From NCBI RefSeq assembly GCF_028622875.1, contig NZ_CP117709.1, positions 2,480,001 through 2,544,000 on the forward strand: DNA of 64,000 nt, in the 5' to 3' direction. The position numbers and the translations under genes are program-made. This document shows, in pieces, positions 56,680 through 64,000 of the stretch. How positions within the stretch are numbered: position 1 is the stretch's first letter; every line of letters begins with the position of its first letter. The notes beneath the pieces were generated by a model that worked only from the letters and a program-made list of their open reading frames with translations, was not told the DNA's origin and did not search any database. The stretch is from Streptomyces sp. MMBL 11-1 (GTDB lineage: Bacteria; Actinomycetota; Actinomycetes; Streptomycetales; Streptomycetaceae).

Positions 56680-58454
56680 CGACCGCCCTCACCGAGAGCG
56701 TCGCCCACCTCTCCCCGGAGCGCTGGGCCACCGCAAACCGACTGCTGGTACGCAAAGCACTGGCGGAATTCAGCCATGAACGGCTGCTGACGCCGGCGCC
56801 GCTCGGCAACGACCACTTCACCGTCCGTAGCGACGACGCCTCCACCGAGTACCGCTTCACCGCGCGCCTCTTCGCCCTGGACCACTGGCAGATCCCCGCC
56901 GAGACCATCACCCGGCACCGGCACGGCTCCGAACTTCCCCTGGATATGACGGAGTTCCTCATCGAGCTGCGGCACACGCTCGGGATCTCCGCGGAGGTCC
57001 TGCCGGTCTATCTGGAGGAGATCTCCTCCACCCTGGCCGGAACCGCCTACAAACTCACCAAGGAACCGGCGACCTCCGGCCAGCTCGTCGCCGCCGGCTT
57101 CCAGGCCATCGAGACCGGGATGACCGAGGGCCACCCGTGCTTCGTCGCCAACAACGGGCGGCTCGGCTTCGGCGTGGACGAGTACCGGGCGTACGCCCCC
57201 GAGGCGGCCTCGGAGATCCGGCTGGTCTGGCTGGCCGCCCGCCGTGACCGGGCCACCTTCACCGCGGGCGCCGGTCTCGACTACGACGCGCTGGTCAAGG
57301 GTGAGCTGAGCGAGGCGGCCCGGGAACGGTTCGACGGCACGCTGCGCGGGCTCGGCCTCGACCCCGGCGACTACTTCCTGCTGCCCGTCCACCCCTGGCA
57401 GTGGTGGAACAAGCTCGCGGTCAGCTTCGCCGGAGAGCTGGCGGCACGGCATCTGGTGGTGCTCGGCGAGGGTGAGGACAGGTACCTCGCCCAGCAGTCG
57501 ATCCGCACGTTCTTCAACACCGACCACCCGGACAAGCACTACGTCAAGACGGCGCTGTCGGTCCTGAACATGGGCTTCATGCGCGGACTGTCCGCCGCGT
57601 ACATGGAGGCCACTCCCGCGATCAACGACTGGCTGGCCGGTCTGATCGAGCGCGACGAGCTGCTGCGCGGGGCCCGGTTCTCGATCATCCGGGAGCGGGC
57701 CGCGATCGGCTACCACCACCGGTCCTACGAGGCGGCCACCGCCAAGGGCTCCCCGTACCGGAAGATGCTGGCCGCCCTGTGGCGCGAGAGCCCCGTGCCG
57801 GGACTCCGGTCCGGCGAGCGGGTCGCGACGATGGCCTCACTGCTCCACACCGACCGCGAGGGCGGATCGGTGGCCGGGGCGCTGATCGCCGAGTCGGGCC
57901 TGGACCCGCGGGTGTGGCTGCGGCACTACCTGGACGCCTATCTGGTGCCGGTGCTGCACAGCTTCTACGCCTACGACCTCGTCTACATGCCGCACGGCGA
58001 GAACGTGATCCTGGTCGTGGAGGACGGTGTCGTCACCCGCACGATCTTCAAGGACATCGCCGAGGAGATCGCGGTGATGGACCCGGACGCGGTGCTGCCG
58101 CCGCAGGTCGAACGGATCCGGGCCGAGGTCCCGGAGGACCTGAAACTGCTGTCGGTCCTCACCGACGTCTTCGACTGCTTCTTCCGCTTCCTGGGCGCGG
58201 GCCTGGCCACCGAGGGCGTCCTGCACGAGGACACCTTCTGGCGGACGGTCGCCTCCTGTGTGCGCGACTACCAGAAGTCGATGCCGTATCTCGCGGACAA
58301 GTTCCAGCGGTACGACCTGTTCGCGGCGGATTTCGCCCTCTCCTGCCTCAACCGCCTCCAGCTGCGCGACAATCAGCAGATGGTCGACCTCAACGACCCT
58401 GCTGGCGCACTACAGTTGGTGGGGCGTCTGAAGAATCCGATCGCCGGGTTCTGA
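56676..58454 (+). CDS. desD: Desferrioxamine NIS synthetase
   Basis: A 592-residue NRPS-independent siderophore synthetase of the IucA/IucC family. It has GHPCFVANNGRLGFGVDEYRAYAPE, the ATP/substrate motifs LLPVHPWQWWNKL and SIRTFFNTDHPDKHYVKTALSVLNMGFMRGL, and the C-terminal HGENVILVVEDG region. It joins and cyclises three hydroxamate units into desferrioxamine. It is the last gene of the operon and is followed by a perfect 14-bp hairpin. Confidence 0.95.
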   Translation: MTTALTESVAHLSPERWATANRLLVRKALAEFSHERLLTPAPLGNDHFTVRSDDASTEYRFTARLFALDHWQIPAETITRHRHGSELPLDMTEFLIELRHTLGISAEVLPVYLEEISSTLAGTAYKLTKEPATSGQLVAAGFQAIETGMTEGHPCFVANNGRLGFGVDEYRAYAPEAASEIRLVWLAARRDRATFTAGAGLDYDALVKGELSEAARERFDGTLRGLGLDPGDYFLLPVHPWQWWNKLAVSFAGELAARHLVVLGEGEDRYLAQQSIRTFFNTDHPDKHYVKTALSVLNMGFMRGLSAAYMEATPAINDWLAGLIERDELLRGARFSIIRERAAIGYHHRSYEAATAKGSPYRKMLAALWRESPVPGLRSGERVATMASLLHTDREGGSVAGALIAESGLDPRVWLRHYLDAYLVPVLHSFYAYDLVYMPHGENVILVVEDGVVTRTIFKDIAEEIAVMDPDAVLPPQVERIRAEVPEDLKLLSVLTDVFDCFFRFLGAGLATEGVLHEDTFWRTVASCVRDYQKSMPYLADKFQRYDLFAADFALSCLNRLQLRDNQQMVDLNDPAGALQLVGRLKNPIAGF

Positions 58455-58490
58455 GCCCCGGCCGCCGCATCGCGGCAGCCCGCCCGACCG

Positions 58491-58524
58491 GTGAGCGCCC
58501 GGGGACGGTCCCCCGGGCGCTCAC
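58491..58524 (+). terminator. Terminator of the desABCD operon
   Basis: GTGAGCGCCCGGGG and CCCCGGGCGCTCAC form a perfect 14-bp stem around ACGGTC, 36 bases after the desD stop. Confidence 0.85.
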
Positions 58525-58562
58525 CTTCTCCGCCCGGAAGACGGGCTGGCAGAATCGCGGGC

Positions 58563-59438
58563 ATGGCAGAAATCATCCAGCGGGACGGAACGTGGACATT
58601 CGACGGGGACACCGTTCGGATCGTGCCGGGAGGAAAGGCGCATCCGGTCCGGCAGGAGCTGGGTGAGACAGCCGTACCCCTGCGGGCGGTGGCGGGCGTC
58701 TCGTTCGAACCGGACCGCAAGGGCGGGCGGCTGCGGCTGCGCGGCGGCGCCTGCCCGGTACTGCGGGCCGCCGACGGCCGGCTCAAGGACGGCGCCGACC
58801 CCTATGCGCTGACCGTGGAGAAGGACCGCACCGGGGTCGCGGAGTACTTCGTCGACGAGGTCCGCAACGCGCTGCTGATCGAGCAGGTGCCGGAGGGCCC
58901 CGTGGACCGTTTCCTGCTGCCCGGCCCCGCGCTGCCGGTCTCCGGCGGAGGCGGTGACGGCACGGCGTCCTTCGACGGGGAGACGGTCCGGCTGACCTGG
59001 AACTGGAAGGCCGAGGAGTCCAAGACCGCCGGGGGCCCGTCCGTCTTCCCGCTGTCGCGGATCGCGGGCGTGCGGTGGCTGCCCTCGATCGGGCTGGAGA
59101 ACGGCTACCTCCGCTTCGAGCCGGTCGAGGGGGCCGTCTCGGCTCCGCCGAAGTACGACACGTACGCCCTGGACCTGTGGGGGATCTCCAAGAAGGAGCA
59201 CACGGCGGTCCTGGTCGCGGCGGCGGTGCTGATGCGGCTGCCCGGGGCCCGTGCGGCGCTGGACGCACCGGAGGCGGCCCCGGCCCTGGCCAAGGCGGCC
59301 GAGCCCGCCGCCCCGCCCGCCGGCGACCACGACACGTTGCTGCGGCGACTCCGGGAGCTGGGCGAGCTGCACCGGGCCGGGGTGCTCACCGACGAGGAGT
59401 TCAGCACCGCGAAACAGGCCGTCCTGCGCAGCATGTGA
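58563..59438 (+). CDS. DUF4429 protein with C-terminal SHOCT element
   Basis: A 291-residue protein with two DUF4429 modules (about residues 8-110: WTFDGDTVRIVPGG; about 135-230: ASFDGETVRLTWNWKAEES), each an all-beta PH-like domain, and a C-terminal SHOCT helix pair (LLRRLRELGELHRAGVLTDEEFSTAKQAVL). The ATG at 58563 follows the des terminator. The function is unknown; SHOCT elements usually drive oligomer formation. Confidence 0.88.
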   Translation: MAEIIQRDGTWTFDGDTVRIVPGGKAHPVRQELGETAVPLRAVAGVSFEPDRKGGRLRLRGGACPVLRAADGRLKDGADPYALTVEKDRTGVAEYFVDEVRNALLIEQVPEGPVDRFLLPGPALPVSGGGGDGTASFDGETVRLTWNWKAEESKTAGGPSVFPLSRIAGVRWLPSIGLENGYLRFEPVEGAVSAPPKYDTYALDLWGISKKEHTAVLVAAAVLMRLPGARAALDAPEAAPALAKAAEPAAPPAGDHDTLLRRLRELGELHRAGVLTDEEFSTAKQAVLRSM

Positions 59439-59524
59439 GGCGATCGAGCCGCATTCCAAGCATCGCCTGCCCGATTTCGGGCAGATTTCTTGCATAAGAA
59501 CGCCCCGGCACGCAATATCGACGG

Positions 59525-59800
59525 GTGCTTGAACGCCGCTCGTCGCACGACGACCTCATCGACCACCTCGTACGCTCCACCGCGCTCCAGCGCGGCGAGG
59601 CGGCCCGGGTGATCCTCGACGTGCTGGCGTACTTCGACGAGAGCACCGACGACTTCGTCCGGCGCCGCCACCGCGAACTGCAGTCCGGCGGCCTGGTCAA
59701 CACGGAGATCTTCGAGCGGATCGCGGCCGAGCTGCCGCACCGCGCCGTGGCGCCGCCGGAGCTCTCGCTCCGCCAGCTGCGCCGCATCGTCTACGGCTGA
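59525..59800 (+). CDS. Small conserved protein upstream of glmS
   Basis: A 91-residue soluble helical protein: MLERRSSHDDLIDHLVRSTALQRGEAARVILDVLAYFDESTDDFVRRRHRELQSGGLVNTEIFERIAAELPHR.... It starts at GTG 59525 and ends 75 bases before glmS. I recognise it as a conserved streptomycete protein without a known role. The helix pattern (LVRSTALQRGEAARVI) has a DNA-binding feel, but that is only a suggestion. Possibly co-transcribed with glmS. Confidence 0.75.
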   Translation: MLERRSSHDDLIDHLVRSTALQRGEAARVILDVLAYFDESTDDFVRRRHRELQSGGLVNTEIFERIAAELPHRAVAPPELSLRQLRRIVYG

Positions 59801-59875
59801 CCCGGGGGCCGGCCGGGCGCCCGTGCGGGGCGTCGAACGGAAATGCGTGTACGTCGATGGAGGGGCAGAGAACAC

Positions 59876-61705
59876 ATGTGCGGAATCGTCGGTTACATCG
59901 GAAAGCGTGACGTCGCTCCGCTGCTGCTGGAAGGCCTGCAGCGGCTGGAGTACCGGGGGTACGACTCCGCGGGCATCGTCATCACCGGCAAGGCGGCGGC
60001 GGGCAAGCCGGGCGCGCTGAAGATGGTCAAGGCCAAGGGCCGGGTCCGCGAGCTGGAGGCCAAGGTCCCCAAGCGTTTCGCCGGCACCACCGGCATCGCC
60101 CACACCCGCTGGGCCACCCACGGCGCGCCGAGCGACGAGAACGCCCACCCGCACATGGACGCGGAGAACAAGGTCGCCGTCGTCCACAACGGGATCATCG
60201 ACAACGCCTCCGAGCTGCGCGCCAAGCTCACCGCCGACGGCATCGTCTTCCTCTCCGAGACCGACACCGAGGTGCTGGTCCACCTGATCGCCCGCGCCCA
60301 GGCCGAGACCCTGGAGGAGAAGGTCCGCGAGGCGCTGCGCTCGGTCGAGGGCACCTACGGCATCGCCGTGCTGCACGCCGACTTCAACGACCGCATCGTG
60401 GTCGCCCGCAACGGCTCCCCGGTCGTCCTCGGCATCGGCGAGAAGGAGATGTTCGTCGCCTCCGACGTCGCCGCCCTCGTCGCCCACACCCGCCAGGTCG
60501 TCACGCTGGACGACGGCGAGATGGCCACGCTGAAGGCCGACGACTTCCGTACGTACACCACGGAGGGCTCGACCACGACGGCCACGCCGACCACCGTGGA
60601 GTGGGAGGCCGAGTCGTACGACATGGGCGGCCACGACACGTACATGCACAAGGAGATCTCGGAGCAGGCCGACGCCGTGGACCGCGTCCTGCGCGGCCGG
60701 ATCGACGACCGGTTCTCCACCGTGCACCTGGGCGGACTCAACCTGGACGCCCGCGAGGCGCGCGGGGTGCGCCGGATCAAGATCCTCGGCTGCGGCACCT
60801 CGTACCACGCGGGCCAGATCGGCGCCCAGCTGATCGAGGAGCTGGCCCGCATCCCCGCCGACGCCGAGCCGGCCTCCGAGTTCCGCTACCGCAACCCGGT
60901 CGTCGACCCCGACACCCTGTACGTCGCGGTCTCCCAGTCGGGCGAGACGTACGACGTGCTGGCCGCCGTCCAGGAGCTGAAGCGCAAGGGCGCGCGCGTC
61001 CTCGGCGTGGTCAACGTGGTCGGCTCCGCCATCGCCCGTGAGGCCGACGGCGGGACCTACGTCCACGCGGGCCCGGAGGTCTGCGTCGTCTCCACCAAGT
61101 GCTTCACCAACACCGTGGTCGCCTTCGCGCTGCTCGCCCTGCACCTGGGCCGGATCCGTGACCTGTCGGTCGCGGACGGCAAGCGGATCATCGACGGGCT
61201 GCGCAGGCTGCCGGAGCAGATCAGCGAGATCCTGGCGGGCGAGGACGAGATCAAGCGGCTCGCGGCGGAGTACGCGGACGCCAAGTCGATGATGTTCATC
61301 GGCCGGGTGCGCGGCTACCCGGTGGCCCGCGAGGCCTCCCTGAAGCTGAAGGAGGTCTCGTACATCCACGCCGAGGCCTACCCGGCCTCCGAGCTGAAGC
61401 ACGGCCCGCTCGCGCTGATCGAGCCCGCGATGCCGACCGTGGCGATCGTGCCGGACGACGATCTGCTGGAGAAGAACCGCGCCGCGATGGAGGAGATCAA
61501 GGCCCGCAGCGGCCGCATCCTCGCCGTCGCCCACCAGGTGCAGGAGAAGGCCGACCACACCATCGTCGTGCCGAAGAACGAGAACGAGCTGGACCCGATC
61601 CTCATGGGCATCCCGCTCCAGCTCTTCGCGTACCACACGGCCCTGGCGATGGGCCGCGACATCGACAAGCCGCGCAACCTGGCGAAGTCCGTGACGGTCG
61701 AGTAG
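59876..61705 (+). CDS. glmS: Glutamine-fructose-6-phosphate aminotransferase
   Basis: A 609-residue enzyme making glucosamine-6-phosphate for peptidoglycan and other amino sugars. The N-terminal class II glutaminase begins MCGIVGYIG with catalytic Cys2. Two SIS domains follow (GCGTSYHAGQIGAQ; SQSGETYDVLAAV; VSTKCFTNTV; LKLKEVSYIHAEAYPASELKHGPLALI), ending in the expected LAKSVTVE. The ATG at 59876 is fixed by Cys2. No glmS-type riboswitch is seen upstream. A strong hairpin follows. Confidence 0.96.
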   Translation: MCGIVGYIGKRDVAPLLLEGLQRLEYRGYDSAGIVITGKAAAGKPGALKMVKAKGRVRELEAKVPKRFAGTTGIAHTRWATHGAPSDENAHPHMDAENKVAVVHNGIIDNASELRAKLTADGIVFLSETDTEVLVHLIARAQAETLEEKVREALRSVEGTYGIAVLHADFNDRIVVARNGSPVVLGIGEKEMFVASDVAALVAHTRQVVTLDDGEMATLKADDFRTYTTEGSTTTATPTTVEWEAESYDMGGHDTYMHKEISEQADAVDRVLRGRIDDRFSTVHLGGLNLDAREARGVRRIKILGCGTSYHAGQIGAQLIEELARIPADAEPASEFRYRNPVVDPDTLYVAVSQSGETYDVLAAVQELKRKGARVLGVVNVVGSAIAREADGGTYVHAGPEVCVVSTKCFTNTVVAFALLALHLGRIRDLSVADGKRIIDGLRRLPEQISEILAGEDEIKRLAAEYADAKSMMFIGRVRGYPVAREASLKLKEVSYIHAEAYPASELKHGPLALIEPAMPTVAIVPDDDLLEKNRAAMEEIKARSGRILAVAHQVQEKADHTIVVPKNENELDPILMGIPLQLFAYHTALAMGRDIDKPRNLAKSVTVE

Positions 61706-61724
61706 ACGGCCGCGCGCAGACCTG

Positions 61725-61759
61725 GGGCCCCGTACCGTCGCGCAGACGGTACGGGGCCC
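61725..61759 (+). terminator. Terminator after glmS
   Basis: GGGCCCCGTACCGTC and GACGGTACGGGGCCC form a perfect 15-bp stem with a GCGCA loop, 20 bases after the stop. Confidence 0.9.
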
Positions 61760-61891
61760 AACGCGTGCCGCTCCAGGGCTTTCTGGCGGCAGATCAGGAA
61801 ACTCGGACCGCACGGCTCGCTCACGCCGCTCCCGCCGCTCCGGCCGCTCCGGCCACTCGCCGGTGTCTCCGCGGCCCGGGCCCGGGGCCCT

Positions 61892-62413
61892 TCAGGGGAT
61901 GACGATGACGGGGCGTCGCGCGCGGCGGGCGAGGCGGCCGGCGACGGATCCGAAGATCCGGCCCACGATGCCGTGCGTGGAGCCCACGACGATGGCGTCG
62001 GCGGCGTACTCCCGGCCGACCTCCTCCAGTTCGTGGCAGATGTCGCCACCGCGCTCGACGAGCACCCAGGGCACATCGGAGAGGTAGTCCGCGCAGGCCA
62101 GCTCCAGGCCGAGGACCTCGGTGCGGTGATCGGGGACGTCGACGAAGACGGGGGGCTCGCAGCCCGCCCAGACCGTGGTCGGCAGCCGGTTGGCGACGTG
62201 GACGATGATCAGCCCGGAGTCCGAGCGGCCGGCCATGCCGATGGCGTAGGCGAGAGCCCGCTCACTGGACATGGAGCCGTCGAAACCGACCACGACACCG
62301 TGCCGGAAGGCGGGATCGCACGCATGGCGTGCTTCGTCGACCGTCCGCGGCTCCGACCCTGGGTCGGCTACCGGCTTGCGGTCTTTGGGTTCAGGGATTT
62401 CGTGACCGGCCAT
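61892..62413 (-). CDS. Universal stress protein (UspA family)
   Basis: A 173-residue single-domain UspA protein with VVVGFDGSMSSERALAYAIGMA at the start of the fold and the ATP-binding signature GSTHGIVGRIFGSVAGRLARRARRPVIVIP (G-2x-G-9x-G-S type) at the end. The first 35 residues are hydrophilic. It probably binds ATP and acts in stress or stationary phase. An imperfect 11-base inverted repeat lies about 95 bases upstream. Confidence 0.9.
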   Translation of the reverse strand: MAGHEIPEPKDRKPVADPGSEPRTVDEARHACDPAFRHGVVVGFDGSMSSERALAYAIGMAGRSDSGLIIVHVANRLPTTVWAGCEPPVFVDVPDHRTEVLGLELACADYLSDVPWVLVERGGDICHELEEVGREYAADAIVVGSTHGIVGRIFGSVAGRLARRARRPVIVIP

Positions 62414-63441
62414 CGGTGTCTCGGCGAAGAGAGTCCTCGTGAGGAGGGAACGGTTTCGAGAGGTGCATCAGCTGGTGGTGGAGCTCTGTCCGGGAATCAT
62501 CTTCCCAACCCCATACCCCCAAGGGTACGGGGTCACTCCTCCACCGCCCAGACCCCCGCAAAAGCGTGCGTGACGCTGGAGGGAGCATGCCCGAGCCCGT
62601 CCGGGATGGCAATGCCGGTTGTGTCGTACACGGGCCTCGGAGGGGGGTGAACAGGGTCGGCCGTCCTGTTTTTCGCGACGTCCGACGGCCGCCCCGCTCG
62701 CGCGGCGGCGAGGCCCTCACCCGGTCCCTGTTGGCCACACCGCCGCCGGGCCGTCACCCCGGGGCGTGACGCCGCGACGGGCTCGGCGCGATCCTCGTCC
62801 GGGACGAGCACGGCGACAGCCCCCGCCGCGGCGGACGGCGAGGTCCGCCGGACCGGCCCCGGCCGGCCTCCGATGCCCGCGCTTCTCGTGCCCCACGGCC
62901 CATCGGTCGGTAATCCGGTCCTGCGGAACCTCGGCCCCGCCCCCGTCGCGACCGCCCGCCGAATCCCCTCGCGGCGGCCCGAACGCGCCATGGTTCACAG
63001 CGCCGAGGGAGCGCACCGGCGCGACCGTCAGGCGCCGGTTGTGCGCCCGGCGTGACCGGATACAGCACACACAACTGATGGTTTTCAGCCAACTTCACCT
63101 GGGTGCCGAACCCTTCGCGTGATGGCCGGAGACCCCACCGCCCACCAGGCAGGAACGGACCGCGCGGTACGCTTTCACCCGACGCGGACGGGCCACGTTG
63201 GCGAAGGACACTTCCCTGTGCGCTTCGCGGGTGGAACGCTTCGTGATCGAACGCTTCACGCCACGTTTCCTTATCGACATTGAGCTGGTGGGGGAAGGTG
63301 TCACGGCGGGACCACGCGACGCAGTAGATTCGATCTTGGAAATCGGAGACTGGGGACACGTGCGACACCGAGGGGAAACGTGCAGGAGCCACAGGCCCGT
63401 AAGGACCAGGGAGACGCGAACACCGAGGGGGGCTTAGCGTC
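62414..63441. other. Long non-coding region between uspA and adpA
   Basis: About 1 kb without a credible gene on either strand; short open frames here lack start sites and family character. It holds the divergent promoter regions of the stress-protein gene and adpA. The palindrome at 62508-62533 is the only clear symmetric element noted. adpA is known for long, heavily regulated upstream DNA in streptomycetes (BldD, ArpA, AdpA itself), but I could not assign binding sites by eye. Confidence 0.6.
62508..62533. promoter_or_regulatory. Imperfect palindrome upstream of the stress-protein gene
   Basis: ACCCC-A-TACCC (loop CCAA) GGGTA-C-GGGGT: ten of eleven pairs. The TACCC/GGGTA core is reminiscent of CsoR-type copper operators in actinobacteria, but the match is loose. 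Confidence 0.35.
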
Positions 63442-64000
63442 ATGAGCCAGGACTCCGCCGCCGCGACGGAGGCCGCACGCAAGCTGACCGGGCGGCGACG
63501 CCGGGAAGTCGTTGCCGTGCTGCTGTTCAGCGGCGGCCCTATCTTCGAGAGCTCCATCCCGCTCTCCGTTTTCGGAATCGACCGGCAGGACGCGGGAGTT
63601 CCCCGCTACCGCCTGCTGGTCTGCGGCGGCGAGGAAGGACCGCTGCGCACTACCGGTGGGCTCGAACTCACCGCGCCGTACGGCCTGGAGGCGATCAGCA
63701 GGGCCGGCACCGTGGTGGTGCCCGCCTGGCGGTCGATCACCTCGCCGCCGCCCGCCGAGGCACTGGACGCGCTGCGGCGCGCCCACGAGGAGGGCGCCCG
63801 CATCGTCGGTCTGTGCACGGGAGCCTTCGTGCTCGCGGCCGCCGGCCTGCTGGACGGACGGCCGGCCACCACACACTGGATGTACGCGCCGACGCTGGCC
63901 AAGCGCTATCCGTCGGTGCACGTCGATCCGCGCGAGCTGTTCGTGGACGACGGCGATGTGCTCACCTCCGCCGGCACGGCCGCCGGGATCGATCTCTGCC
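63442..64000 (+). CDS. adpA: AdpA, DJ-1/AraC-type developmental master regulator (N-terminal part)
   Basis: The 186 codons visible match AdpA: MSQDSAAATEAARKLTGRRRREVVAVLLFSGGPIFESSIPLSVFGIDR, then the DJ-1/PfpI-like dimerisation domain with the nucleophile-elbow Cys in IVGLCTGAFVLAAAGLLDGRPATTHWMYAP and VDDGDVLTSAGTAAGIDLC. The AraC-type DNA-binding half is past the right edge. AdpA controls aerial growth and secondary metabolism. GAGGGGGG precedes the ATG. The bldA-dependent TTA codon known in adpA lies in the missing half. Identification is from recall of the protein and is strong. Confidence 0.92.
   Translation, partial: MSQDSAAATEAARKLTGRRRREVVAVLLFSGGPIFESSIPLSVFGIDRQDAGVPRYRLLVCGGEEGPLRTTGGLELTAPYGLEAISRAGTVVVPAWRSITSPPPAEALDALRRAHEEGARIVGLCTGAFVLAAAGLLDGRPATTHWMYAPTLAKRYPSVHVDPRELFVDDGDVLTSAGTAAGIDLC

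Noticed and set aside
53401..58454. A larger biosynthetic gene cluster around desABCD
   Set aside because: Flanking genes are unrelated and both ends are marked by hairpins; only the four des genes form the unit.
59801..59875. A glmS ribozyme/riboswitch before glmS
   Set aside because: The gap is only 75 bases and lacks the conserved core; this ribozyme is known from Firmicutes and not expected here.
62533..62991. Minus-strand open frame upstream of uspA
   Set aside because: Arg/Gly/Pro-rich, no ribosome site, no recognisable domain; best read as non-coding.
63198..63437. A 79-codon plus-strand frame just before adpA
   Set aside because: It starts at TTG without a clear ribosome site and shows no family character; it may still be a leader peptide, but there is no support.

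Overview
The window is high-GC actinobacterial DNA and almost certainly comes from a Streptomyces chromosome. The codons are strongly G/C-ending, GTG starts and short overlaps (ATGA/GTGA) are common. It also carries streptomycete hallmarks: a desABCD desferrioxamine operon behind an iron box, a leucine-catabolic acyl-CoA carboxylase operon, XRE/DUF5753-DUF397 pairs, a T7SS locus with DUF6177/DUF6507 proteins, and the 5' part of adpA at the right edge. No tRNA, rRNA, insertion sequence, prophage or CRISPR array was seen.

Layout. 0-6.1 kb: the start of an ABC exporter, an agmatinase/TPP-enzyme operon with a divergent PucR regulator, and a GNAT protein. 6.1-19.3 kb: a compact type VII (ESX) secretion island, with a small membrane protein, an EccD-like channel, a MinD/EspI-like ATPase, a three-ATPase EccC, a DUF6177 protein, two WXG100-like proteins and a DUF6507-like protein. 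It ends in an 843-aa polymorphic toxin with a PD-(D/E)xK-like tip and an overlapping pentapeptide-repeat gene, the likely immunity gene. The toxin tip and the immunity gene are visibly poorer in G+C than everything around them. 19.3-36.6 kb: mixed accessory and housekeeping genes, including an FG-GAP secreted protein, a His-rich methyltransferase, an esterase, an XRE/DUF397 pair, a UvrA-like ABC protein, an AraC/VOC pair, acyl-CoA dehydrogenase and thioesterase, a CDF transporter and a TetR/NmrA pair. 36.6-44.0 kb: GPP34 protein, then TetR and the divergent mccB-mccA-hmgL-acdH operon for leucine/isovalerate degradation, with paired operators. 44.0-53.1 kb: a GntR-YdcF operon with dense palindromes, a hydrolase, a DUF1707 protein, an antibiotic-kinase-like gene, an HxlR/MFS efflux pair, a GNAT protein and an unusual secreted protein with nucleotidyltransferase-like motifs. 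53.3-58.5 kb: iron box, desABCD, terminator. 58.5-64 kb: DUF4429-SHOCT protein, a small conserved protein, glmS with a strong terminator, a universal stress protein, a long non-coding stretch, and adpA running off the right edge.

How it fits together. The most distinctive part is the T7SS island: EccC/EccD and the MinD-like ATPase would export the WXG100 proteins and the toxin, and the pentapeptide protein would protect the producer. EccB, EccE and mycosin are not in the window, so the machine is either minimal or completed elsewhere. Several regulator/target pairs (TetR-NmrA, TetR-mcc, GntR-ydcF, HxlR-MFS, PucR-speB) have clear palindromes in their shared promoter regions. Family names are given from recognition of the protein sequences; no database search was possible.
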